Source: Peptococcaceae bacterium
GTDB taxonomy: Bacteria > Bacillota > Dehalobacteriia > UBA7702
Direction: 5' to 3'
Length of the DNA stretch: 17,953 nucleotides
Assembly (NCBI GenBank): GCA_019415505.1
Contig: DXZC01000034.1
Coordinates: 1 to 17,953 of the forward strand
In this document: positions 1-6,261 of the stretch, piece after piece
How positions within the stretch are numbered: position 1 is the first letter of the stretch
How the letters are laid out: every line of letters starts with the position of its first letter
Notes under the pieces: model-generated
Told to the model about the DNA's origin: nothing
Database searches by the model: none
The model's input: the letters and a program-made list of their open reading frames with translations, nothing else
Program-made: the position numbers and the translations under genes

Positions 1-20
1 CTATTATTTTAGCGGGGAAA

Positions 21-57
21 TAAAAACAGCGTCGCAAGTCGCTGTTTTTATTTATTG
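21..57 (+). terminator. Intrinsic terminator of an upstream gene
   Basis: TAAAAACAGCG (21-31) pairs with CGCTGTTTTTA (40-50) around an 8-nt loop. The A-run on the left and T-run on the right make the hairpin potentially bidirectional. It most likely ends a plus-strand gene lying before the window; nothing on the minus strand here clearly needs it. Confidence 0.75.
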
Positions 58-110
58 TCAATTTGGGCTGTATGACGCTATTGCGGAAATTTTTAAGTTT
101 GCAGATATGT

Positions 111-350
111 TTATGCAGGTTGTAAGCTCCATTTAAGAGTTGCTTTGGCAACTCTAACCAATGTGTGGTAGTCCTTTATGTTAGCTGAATCGTAGGTTTT
201 TATTAAGGCCCTAAAGCAAAATACGTTGCCTATATTTCCGGGCTGGGAGTCAATTATCTGTATTGCGTCGGTTATAGTATTATCGTTTTTACTTATTAGA
301 CAAGGGAAAATTTTATCTTTACAATTACAATATAAAAATGTATCTGTAGT
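111..350 (-). pseudogene. Possible decayed minus-strand reading frame (79 open codons, no start)
   Basis: Read on the minus strand, this stretch is open for 79 codons between an upstream TAA (353-351) and its own TAA (113-111). It has no ATG, and the only alternative start codon is a TTG near the 3' end. The peptide looks protein-like: it begins TTDTFLYCNCKDK, has a C-x-C pair and a later Cys, and ends in a basic stretch (VRVAKATLKW). I do not recognise a family. The hyd promoter (297-325) lies inside it, and no ribosome site precedes it. It is either a gene remnant or a chance open frame in AT-rich DNA. The interval 61-470 holds nothing else beyond the promoter, a small hairpin (136-155) and the leader ORF. 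Confidence 0.25.
297..325 (+). promoter_or_regulatory. Sigma-A-type promoter for the hyd operon
   Basis: TAGACA (297-302) and TACAAT (320-325) each differ from consensus at one position and are separated by exactly 17 nt. The expected start is near 332, giving a leader of about 140 nt before hydC. No Rex-like TTGT..ACAA palindrome was seen over this promoter, so NADH-responsive control is not evident. Confidence 0.6.
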
Positions 351-392
351 TTAGGGTACCGGAAAAGAGACTATTTGAGATACTCAGGAGAA

Positions 393-473
393 ATGGTTGT
401 TATGAGAAAGCGAGGACGGATTATGAAGGTTCCCATAATAGTGACTACTGCTCTAAGGAGGTGGCTCGACTAA
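393..473 (+). CDS. Possible 26-residue leader peptide upstream of hydC
   Basis: An ATG at 393 opens 26 codons (begins MVVMRKRGRIMK, ends ALRRWLD) and stops with TAA at 471-473, directly abutting the hydC ATG at 474 in the same frame. AGGAG (386-390) lies only two bases before this ATG, so internal ATGs at 402 or 423 could serve instead. The strong AAGGAGG site for hydC (455-461) lies inside this ORF, so its translation would affect access to the hydC site. It is very basic (five Arg, two Lys). It may be a coupling or leader peptide, or chance; there is no homology evidence. Confidence 0.3.
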   Translation: MVVMRKRGRIMKVPIIVTTALRRWLD

Positions 474-971
474 ATGAAAACTTTATCAAGTGAGGTTATC
501 AAGGAGATACAATGCCTGGCGGCGGAATATAAAGAATCCAGCGAACGGCTGATGGAAATTCTCTTGAAGATACAAGAAATTGCCGGTAATAGCTTCAGCA
601 AGGAAACTATGGAAATTGTGAGCAATGCTACGGCAATTCCAGAATCAAAGCTCCATGATTATATTTCGTTTTACGCCATGTTTTCCACTGAAAATAGGGG
701 CAAGTATATTATTCGGATGTGCAAAAGCGCTCCCTGTCATGTTTGCGGGGCTAGGGAAGTGGCACGGGCTATCTGCGACTTTTTAGGTGTTTTGCCAGGT
801 GAAACAACTGAAAACGGGCTGTTTACTGTGGAATTTTGCGAATGTATAGGCCTTTGTGAGTCCTCTCCATCGGTTATGATTAACGACAAGCCGTATAGTA
901 ATTTAACACCCAGTAAAATAAGAGAGATTCTGACAGAATATGCTCAGCTGGAGGAAGGGGTGACAGTATGA
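474..971 (+). CDS. hydC: NAD-linked [FeFe] hydrogenase, NuoE-like [2Fe-2S] subunit
   Basis: A 165-residue thioredoxin-like [2Fe-2S] protein of the NuoE / 24-kDa family. Four cluster cysteines are visible in the family pattern: C83 and C88 (MCKSAPC) and C124 and C128 (CIGLC). The N-terminal 60 residues form the usual helical bundle. In HydABC/Hnd hydrogenases and in complex I this subunit sits beside the FMN subunit and tunes electron transfer with NAD(H). The start is supported by AAGGAGG at 455-461, with a slightly long spacing of about 12 nt, and by an in-frame TAA immediately before ATG. It overlaps the next gene by 4 nt (ATGA), so translation is probably coupled. Its position directly before NuoF-like and hydrogenase genes identifies it as the hydrogenase-linked paralogue and not complex I. 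Symbol follows the HydABC convention (HndA in Desulfovibrio-type naming). Confidence 0.9.
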   Translation: MKTLSSEVIKEIQCLAAEYKESSERLMEILLKIQEIAGNSFSKETMEIVSNATAIPESKLHDYISFYAMFSTENRGKYIIRMCKSAPCHVCGAREVARAICDFLGVLPGETTENGLFTVEFCECIGLCESSPSVMINDKPYSNLTPSKIREILTEYAQLEEGVTV

Positions 972-2230
972 TTGAGGAAACAAAAATCATAACCCAAAAT
1001 ATTGGCAAATATGACGCCGGTTCTGTAGAGGGCTTTAAGGCATGCGACGGCTTTAAAGGCTTAGAAAAAGCGTTATCTATGTCCCCCCAGGAAGTGGTGG
1101 ATGTCATCACAGCCTCTGGCCTGCGAGGTAGGGGCGGCGCCGGCTTTCCCGTGGGATTAAAGTGGGATATGGTGCTGGATACGCCGGCGGACCAGAAATA
1201 CATAGTTTGTAACGCTGACGAAGGTGAACCTGCCACCAATAAAGACCGGATTCTGATGCAGGGCGATCCCTTACTGCTACTGGAAAGTATGGCTATCACC
1301 GGTTACGCTGTCGGAGCCACTAAGGGCTATATATATTTGCGGGCGGAATATCCTTATATTTTCCCGGTCCTGCGGGAAGCTATGGCAAACGCTACTGCCG
1401 CAGGTTATTTAGGCAAAAATATTTTAGGTACGGATTTTGATTTTGAGTTGGCTTTGGTCTCCGGCGGTGGAGCGTATGTCTGCGGTGAGGAGACGGCCTT
1501 AATTGAATCCATAGAAGGCAAGCGCGGGGAATCCCGCTTTAAGCCGCCTTACCCAGGTTTACAGGGACTATATGACAAGCCGACTGTAATTAATAATGTG
1601 GAAACCCTGGTTAACGTGCCGATTATTCTCCGCCATGGCGCCCAGTGGTACCGGGGCATAGGAACCGACGACTCCCCGGGCACTAAGTTATACACTCTGT
1701 GCGGTAATCTGAACCGGCGGGGAATTTTTGAATTGCCCATGGGTATGCCTTTAAAGGACCTTATTTATGAGGTTGGTGGCGGCGTTTGCGGCGGCGAGCT
1801 TTTGGGGGTACAGTTGGGCGGCGGTAGCGGCCCCATCATCAATGCCTCGCAAATAGATATTAATTTAGAAATAGACCAGGTTGGGCCTGATGGTATTTCC
1901 GTTGGCGCCGGTGGCGTTATGGCCATTAACGACAGCCATAATATTATAGATATTGTAGAAAACACCTTGGAGTTTTTCGCTGATGAAAGCTGCGGTAAAT
2001 GCACACCCTGCCGGGAAGGTACAATGCAGCTTTTGCGGCTGGTGCGGAAAATAAAACATGGCGAAGGTCAGCTTAGCGATTTGGAAAATCTGGAGGAATT
2101 GGCCCGGGTTATGATGGACGCCTCCTTGTGCGGTTTAGGTCAGGCTTCGCCTGTGCCGTTGCTATCTTCTCTGAAGAATTTTAACGATGTATTTATGGAA
2201 GTTCTGAAAGGAGGAGATAGAAAATGGTAA
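968..2230 (+). CDS. hydB: NAD-linked [FeFe] hydrogenase, NuoF-like FMN/NADH subunit
   Basis: A 420-residue NuoF / 51-kDa family flavoprotein that exchanges electrons with NAD(H) through FMN. The glycine-rich GRGGAGFPVG loop is at 54-63, ADEGEP at 83-88, and the nucleotide-binding GGGAYVCGEETAL at 166-178. The C-terminal [4Fe-4S] site is C342, C345, C348 (SCGKCTPC) with C388 (SLCGLG). The protein begins almost at the flavin fold and ends just after this cluster. It therefore lacks the N-terminal [2Fe-2S] thioredoxin-like domain and the C-terminal 2x[4Fe-4S] ferredoxin domain of the roughly 600-residue HydB of Thermotoga or Moorella bifurcating enzymes. This compact form resembles the NuoF-like subunit of trimeric Syntrophomonas-type enzymes. 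It overlaps hydC by 4 nt and hydA by 7 nt. Confidence 0.93.
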   Translation: MIEETKIITQNIGKYDAGSVEGFKACDGFKGLEKALSMSPQEVVDVITASGLRGRGGAGFPVGLKWDMVLDTPADQKYIVCNADEGEPATNKDRILMQGDPLLLLESMAITGYAVGATKGYIYLRAEYPYIFPVLREAMANATAAGYLGKNILGTDFDFELALVSGGGAYVCGEETALIESIEGKRGESRFKPPYPGLQGLYDKPTVINNVETLVNVPIILRHGAQWYRGIGTDDSPGTKLYTLCGNLNRRGIFELPMGMPLKDLIYEVGGGVCGGELLGVQLGGGSGPIINASQIDINLEIDQVGPDGISVGAGGVMAINDSHNIIDIVENTLEFFADESCGKCTPCREGTMQLLRLVRKIKHGEGQLSDLENLEELARVMMDASLCGLGQASPVPLLSSLKNFNDVFMEVLKGGDRKW

Positions 2231-3948
2231 CTTTGACGATTGACGGCCAAATAGTAGAAGTTGACGCTAACGCTACTTTATTGGAAGCGGCTCGGGCCGC
2301 TGATATTAAAATACCCACTCTCTGCTATCATCCCGACCAGAAGGTTAAAGCTAACTGCCGTATTTGCGTTGTGGAAGTGGAAGGTCAACGGGTTTTGGCC
2401 CCGGCCTGTTCCACACCGGTACGCCACGGTATGGTAGTGAAAACAACCTCCCATAGGGTGCGGCAAGCCAGAAAGAATATTTTGGAGTTGATTTTTGCCC
2501 ACCACTCTAAGGATTGTTTGCAGTGCGATAAAAACGGCACCTGCGAATTGCAGGAAATAGCTCATGATATGCAGTTTAATTATGAGGTGCGCTATCCTTT
2601 AGAAATAAAGGGCGATGGCCAAAAGGATCTTTCCTCGCCCTCTATTACCAGGGATATTTCTAAATGTGTTGATTGTAACCGCTGTTTTTCTACTTGCAAT
2701 GACGTGCAGACTGTCTGCGCCCTTTCTCGCTCCGGACGCGGTTATCGGACCTTGGTTGGGCCTGCCTTTGGTAAGAAGCTGGCGGAAACTGTCTGTATAA
2801 ATTGCGGCCAGTGTGTGCAGGCTTGTCCTGTTGGCGCCCTTGTGGTCCATGATGACCGTGACGCTGTTTGGCAAATGCTGGATAGTGACAAAGAAGTAGT
2901 GGTTCAGGTAGCGCCGGCTGTGCGGATTACCTTGGCTGAAGCTTTAGACGAGGACCCCGGCGTGGTTAGCACTGGCAGAATTGTAACGGCCCTCAAGAGA
3001 TTAGGCTTTGACAAGGTATTTGATACGGACTTTACTGCTGACCTGACAATTATGGAAGAAGGTACCGAGCTATTGGGCCGTTTGCAAAATGGCGGCGTGC
3101 TGCCGATGATTACCTCCTGTAGTCCGGGCTGGATTAAGTTCTGCGAAACATTTTACCCCGATTGTTTACCCAATTTATCCTCTTGTAAATCACCCCAGGG
3201 TATGTTTGGCGCTGTGATTAAAACTTATTACGCTGAAAAGGCTGGTAAAGCGCCAAGTGATATATATAGCGTTTCCATTATGCCCTGTACGGCGAAGAAG
3301 TTTGAAGCTAAACGACCCGAATTGGGACGCGACGGTTACCGGGATATTGACGCTGTTTTGACGGTACAGGAATTAGCTAAGATGATTAGATACGCTGGTA
3401 TCCGTTTTGTAGATTTGCCGGAGACCGATTTTGACGCTCCCTTCTGCACTGGTTCCGGGGCTGGGGAAATTTTCGGCGCCACCGGCGGCGTAATGGAAGC
3501 CGCTTTACGCACCGTCTATGAAGTTGTCACGAAAAAAGAGCTTCAGGATATTGAGTTTACAACAGTCCGCGGCTTTGAGGGTATTAAAGAGGCGGCGGTA
3601 GAAGTAGGGGACTTAACGGTTAAAGTAGCCGTGGCCCACGGTTTAGGCAATGCCCGTAAGCTGATGGACGCTGTCCGGGCTGGTGAGGCTGATTACCACT
3701 TTATAGAAATTATGGCCTGTCCTGGCGGCTGCATTGGCGGCGGCGGCAATCCCATAAAAAATGGCGAAAAAATGGCTCAACGCATTAAAGCTGTTTATTC
3801 TACTGATAAAACCCTGCCCATTCGCAAGTCCCACGAAAACCCGGCTATTACCATGCTTTATGAGGATTACTTTATTAAGCCTAATAGCCATAAGTCCCAT
3901 GAACTACTCCATACTACCTATACAGACAGGAGTGACATTGTTAAATAA
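2224..3948 (+). CDS. hydA: [FeFe] hydrogenase catalytic subunit (NuoG-like N-terminus, H-cluster domain)
   Basis: A 574-residue catalytic subunit reducing protons or oxidising H2. Domains in order: plant-type [2Fe-2S] (C34, C45, C48, C62); His-Cys [4Fe-4S] (H94, C98, C101, C107); two ferredoxin-type [4Fe-4S] sites (C148/C151/C154/C158 and C191/C194/C197/C201); then the H-cluster domain from about 225. The three H-cluster motifs are TSCSPGW (297-303), MPCTAKKFE (353-361) and the third motif at 495-510 with C499 and C503 followed by GGGGNP. Motif 1 is unusual: textbook TSCCPxW has a second Cys where Ser300 is found. The small-subunit-like tail is fused, as in soluble monomer-type HydA. AAGGAGG at 2208-2214 precedes the ATG by about 9 nt. 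No maturases (HydE/F/G) are in the window, so they must be encoded elsewhere. The protein is presumably cytoplasmic: no Tat or Sec signal is present. Confidence 0.95.
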   Translation: MVTLTIDGQIVEVDANATLLEAARAADIKIPTLCYHPDQKVKANCRICVVEVEGQRVLAPACSTPVRHGMVVKTTSHRVRQARKNILELIFAHHSKDCLQCDKNGTCELQEIAHDMQFNYEVRYPLEIKGDGQKDLSSPSITRDISKCVDCNRCFSTCNDVQTVCALSRSGRGYRTLVGPAFGKKLAETVCINCGQCVQACPVGALVVHDDRDAVWQMLDSDKEVVVQVAPAVRITLAEALDEDPGVVSTGRIVTALKRLGFDKVFDTDFTADLTIMEEGTELLGRLQNGGVLPMITSCSPGWIKFCETFYPDCLPNLSSCKSPQGMFGAVIKTYYAEKAGKAPSDIYSVSIMPCTAKKFEAKRPELGRDGYRDIDAVLTVQELAKMIRYAGIRFVDLPETDFDAPFCTGSGAGEIFGATGGVMEAALRTVYEVVTKKELQDIEFTTVRGFEGIKEAAVEVGDLTVKVAVAHGLGNARKLMDAVRAGEADYHFIEIMACPGGCIGGGGNPIKNGEKMAQRIKAVYSTDKTLPIRKSHENPAITMLYEDYFIKPNSHKSHELLHTTYTDRSDIVK

Positions 3949-4001
3949 GGTGTTTCTTGGGGATAGGAAATACTTTATTAGATAAAGCCATCTGGACATG
4001 G

Positions 4002-4036
4002 GAGAACCCGTATTGACTTAGTCAATACGGGTTCTC
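4002..4036 (+). terminator. Terminator of the hyd operon (perfect 16-bp stem)
   Basis: GAGAACCCGTATTGAC (4002-4017) and GTCAATACGGGTTCTC (4021-4036) are exact complements around a TTA loop. The downstream sequence is only moderately T-rich (CGTTATGTTGTTATT). The position, 53 nt after the hydA stop, fits an operon terminator. Confidence 0.7.
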
Positions 4037-4133
4037 TCGTTATGTTGTTATTCAGGGTACTGTTATATATTTATCCCCTCGTTATACTGCTATTCAGTCT
4101 ATTATCTCGCTATACTGTTACTTAGTCTATCCT
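4036..4133 (+). repeat. Three imperfect tandem copies of a CTCGtTATacTGtTATTCAG unit
   Basis: Copies begin at 4036 (CTCGTTATGTTGTTATTCAG), 4078 (CTCGTTATACTGCTATTCAG) and 4106 (CTCGCTATACTGTTACTTAG). The second and third are head-to-tail with a 28-nt period and both continue into AGTCTAT; the first is offset by 42 nt. The first copy begins on the last base of the hyd terminator. Function unknown. Within the gene-free stretch 3949-4414 the other contents are a TTCAAG/CTTGAA hairpin (4140-4160), a doubtful 27-codon ORF (4164-4247) and the next promoter. Confidence 0.55.
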
Positions 4134-4292
4134 CCCAGTTTCAAGGTTAAATAGCTTGAACTTATGCGCCTAGTAGAATTTGACGCTAACAAATTATTTC
4201 TATTAGTTACCCAAGGTCTAGATGCCCCTGTTCTGCGCCCCTTGTGAAGATCCTAGAAATGAGCTTAGTAACGAAATTACCAATTTTATTTT

Positions 4293-4321
4293 TTGGCAGT
4301 AAACAACTTTTGTGTTATAAT
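4293..4321 (+). promoter_or_regulatory. Promoter of the response regulator/kinase operon
   Basis: TTGGCA (4293-4298), a 17-nt spacer and a perfect TATAAT (4316-4321), with TG at 4313-4314 giving an extended -10. This is one of the strongest promoters in the window. Transcription should begin near 4328, leaving a leader of about 87 nt. Confidence 0.75.
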
Positions 4322-4367
4322 GGGCCTTAGTAAATTTACCCCAAGGGATTAGATAATGGGAGATTAT

Positions 4368-4393
4368 AATGATTATGAGGGTTTATAATCATT
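4368..4393 (+). promoter_or_regulatory. Inverted repeat in the leader of the two-component operon (possible operator)
   Basis: AATGATTAT (4368-4376) is exactly mirrored by ATAATCATT (4385-4393) around 8 nt. It lies between the promoter and the regulator ribosome site GAGGA (4404-4408). It could be a repressor operator, an RNA hairpin, or the product of AT-rich sequence; the surrounding leader also repeats GAGATTAT. Confidence 0.35.
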
Positions 4394-4414
4394 GAGAGAT
4401 TATGAGGAATTATA

Positions 4415-5092
4415 ATGATAGAGATTTTAATAGTAGAGGACGATAACGCCTTATCCCAGGGCATAGCCTTGTCTCTGCGGGATAATGACCGCCGCCTTAC
4501 CCAGTGCCCTACCTTAGCCGCGGCCCGTGAGGCCATGGCCGGTTTCTCTTATGATTTACTGATTCTTGATATTGGCTTACCAGACGGCGACGGTCTTAAC
4601 TTTTGCCGTGAAGTGCGCCGTAGCTCCGATGTGCCTATTCTTTTCCTAACAGCTAATGACGCGGAATATGATGAGGTTGCGGGTTTGGAAGCCGGCGGCG
4701 ACGATTATATTACCAAGCCTTTTAGCCTAGCCATACTTAGAGCCAGGGTGGAGGCTATTTTACGTCGCCAAGAGAAACATGGCGCCGAAGTGGTGTCAAT
4801 AGCGAACATGACCTTTGATTTTAACGCCTTAATATATACTAAAAATGGCCGGGAGCTGATACTGAGCAAGACTGAGCAGCGGCTTTTACGGCTGCTGGTG
4901 CAAAATCCCGGCCAGACCTTGACTAGAGATTTGCTTTTAGATAAGGTGTGGGACGGCGGTGAGTTTGTCGATGAAAATACCCTTTCTGTGGCTATACGCC
5001 GTTTGAGAACTAAATTGGAGGACGACCCAAAAAAGCCCCGCTATATTCAAACTGTTTACGGTATTGGGTACCGCTGGAAGGAGACTGAGTAG
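4415..5092 (+). CDS. OmpR/PhoB-family response regulator
   Basis: A 225-residue regulator. The receiver domain (1 to about 115) carries the acidic pocket E8-D9-D10, phospho-acceptor D52 in LDIGLPDGDG, switch T79, and K101 in the KPF motif. The C-terminal winged-helix DNA-binding domain (about 130-225) ends with the classic GIGYRW hairpin signature. It probably binds direct repeats as a dimer; tandem GGTAAGATT repeats 11 nt apart lie before the ABC genes at 6122-6141 and are a plausible target. The start is supported by GAGGA six bases upstream. The stop codon TAG shares its last base with the GTG of the kinase, so the two are translationally coupled. Family is certain; the stimulus is not. 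Confidence 0.93.
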   Translation: MIEILIVEDDNALSQGIALSLRDNDRRLTQCPTLAAAREAMAGFSYDLLILDIGLPDGDGLNFCREVRRSSDVPILFLTANDAEYDEVAGLEAGGDDYITKPFSLAILRARVEAILRRQEKHGAEVVSIANMTFDFNALIYTKNGRELILSKTEQRLLRLLVQNPGQTLTRDLLLDKVWDGGEFVDENTLSVAIRRLRTKLEDDPKKPRYIQTVYGIGYRWKETE

Positions 5093-6045
5093 TGATGCTG
5101 TTTTATAATATTGAATTACTATGGTTACTAATCCCGCTCCTCTTTATAGTGTGCTTGGTTGCCGTTTATTACGTCTGGCAGGCTAGAAAAACAATGGCCG
5201 GTTTGGAAACAATGGTGGATAAGGCCATTGACGGCGATTTTAAACCGGAGCATTATAATGAGAGCCAGCTTTCCCGCTTAGAGGTAAAGCTGTGGCATTT
5301 TTTAAACGCCAGCAGTCTTTCCCGTAAGAACTTAGACGCTGACCGCGCTAGGATAAAAACCCTAATTGGCGATATTTCCCACCAGACGAAAACACCAATC
5401 GCCAATATTTCCTTATATGCCCAACTCCTCCAAGAACAGGAGTTACCTCAGGAGTTTAATTCCTGGGTTACGGAAATATCAAACCAGAGCCAAAAGTTAG
5501 GCTTTTTAATTGAGTCTATGGTTAAGCTATCCCGTTTGGAAACAGGTGTAATACAGGTAAAGCCCCGTAAAGATTCCTTGTCAGAGCTTTTGCAGACAGT
5601 TGCGGCTTCTTATAGTGAAGCAGCTCTGGAGAAGGGGGTTAGGTTTACCGTGGAGTCAGCTAATTTAGAGGCTTATTATGATAAAAAATGGACCGCTGAG
5701 GCCCTGGGGAATTTGGTGGATAATGCTATAAAGTATACTGCTGCCGGCGGCTATGTGCAGGTAACAGCCAGAGAATACGAATTGTTTTGCCGTATAGATG
5801 TGAGGGATAACGGTTTGGGCATTGCTGAGGGGGAGCACGCCAAAATATTTGCCCGCTTTTACCGGGGCGCGGCTGTAGCCAATGGGCCTGGGGTTGGCGT
5901 GGGCCTTTATTTAGCGAGAGAGATTGCTCTTGCCCAGGGCGGGTATATTAAAGTTCATTCCCAGGTTGGCCATGGCAGCACTTTTTCCCTATATTTGCCC
6001 AAAAACCAGGCGCTGGACATAACCAAGCAACGGCATGTTTTATAA
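5092..6045 (+). CDS. Sensor histidine kinase with a single N-terminal membrane span
   Basis: A 317-residue kinase partnered with the preceding regulator. Residues 8-29 form the only clear membrane segment; there is no extracellular sensor domain and no recognisable PAS or GAF domain. The dimerisation/phosphoacceptor motif DISHQTKTPIANI puts the phosphorylated histidine at H97. The ATPase domain shows the N box (N207, N211), G1 box DNGLGI (239-244), F box (253-257) and G2 box GVGVGL (267-272). Translation begins at GTG (5092) overlapping the regulator stop, or at ATG three bases later. With so little outside the membrane, it probably senses through another membrane protein; the adjacent ABC permease is the obvious candidate, by analogy with Bce-type modules. 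That partnership is inference. Confidence 0.92.
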   Translation: MMLFYNIELLWLLIPLLFIVCLVAVYYVWQARKTMAGLETMVDKAIDGDFKPEHYNESQLSRLEVKLWHFLNASSLSRKNLDADRARIKTLIGDISHQTKTPIANISLYAQLLQEQELPQEFNSWVTEISNQSQKLGFLIESMVKLSRLETGVIQVKPRKDSLSELLQTVAASYSEAALEKGVRFTVESANLEAYYDKKWTAEALGNLVDNAIKYTAAGGYVQVTAREYELFCRIDVRDNGLGIAEGEHAKIFARFYRGAAVANGPGVGVGLYLAREIALAQGGYIKVHSQVGHGSTFSLYLPKNQALDITKQRHVL

Positions 6046-6121
6046 TGTTTGACCCTAAACCTTAAATATGCCAAAAAGAAACCTTTAAATCTGACAAATC
6101 TGTAGGAATCTTTTTTACCCA

Positions 6122-6154
6122 GGTAAGATTCTGGTAAGATTGTTTTGTTAAGAT
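6122..6154 (+). promoter_or_regulatory. Tandem GGTAAGATT repeats upstream of the ABC transporter (putative response-regulator site)
   Basis: GGTAAGATT occurs at 6122-6130 and again at 6133-6141, an 11-nt centre-to-centre spacing that suits same-face binding by an OmpR-family dimer. A degenerate third copy, GTTAAGATC, is at 6147-6155. TAAGAT at 6149-6154 could be the -10 element of an activator-dependent promoter without a good -35. The rest of the 6046-6255 gap holds the hairpin described separately and no ORF. Confidence 0.5.
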
Positions 6155-6188
6155 CTGTATTACCAAGTGGAAAAACTGTGTAATACGG
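6155..6188 (+). promoter_or_regulatory. Leader hairpin before the ABC transporter genes
   Basis: CTGTATTAC (6155-6163) pairs with GTAATACGG (6180-6188), including one G-T pair, around a 16-nt loop. It is followed by an A/T-rich stretch containing ATTTTTATTT. It could be an attenuator or a second palindromic operator. Confidence 0.35.
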
Positions 6189-6261
6189 ATTTTTATTTAC
6201 TAAATATTAATAAATTTAGGTCTTAACCGCTTGGACATAATATTTACAGGAGGAAATGCAG

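Noticed and set aside
136..155. AGAGTTGC-TTTG-GCAACTCT hairpin as a terminator
   Set aside because: No T-run follows on either strand and it does not lie just past a clear gene; kept only as a note in the description of the gap.
297..346. Rex (NADH-sensing) operator at the hyd promoter
   Set aside because: Only loose AT-rich matches (for example TTTACAATTACAA); no TTGT-N8-ACAA-type palindrome.
880..1299. Minus-strand 139-codon open frame opposite hydC/hydB
   Set aside because: It lies entirely opposite two genes with conserved catalytic motifs, and its translation is a low-complexity Ser/Pro-rich shadow with no ribosome site.
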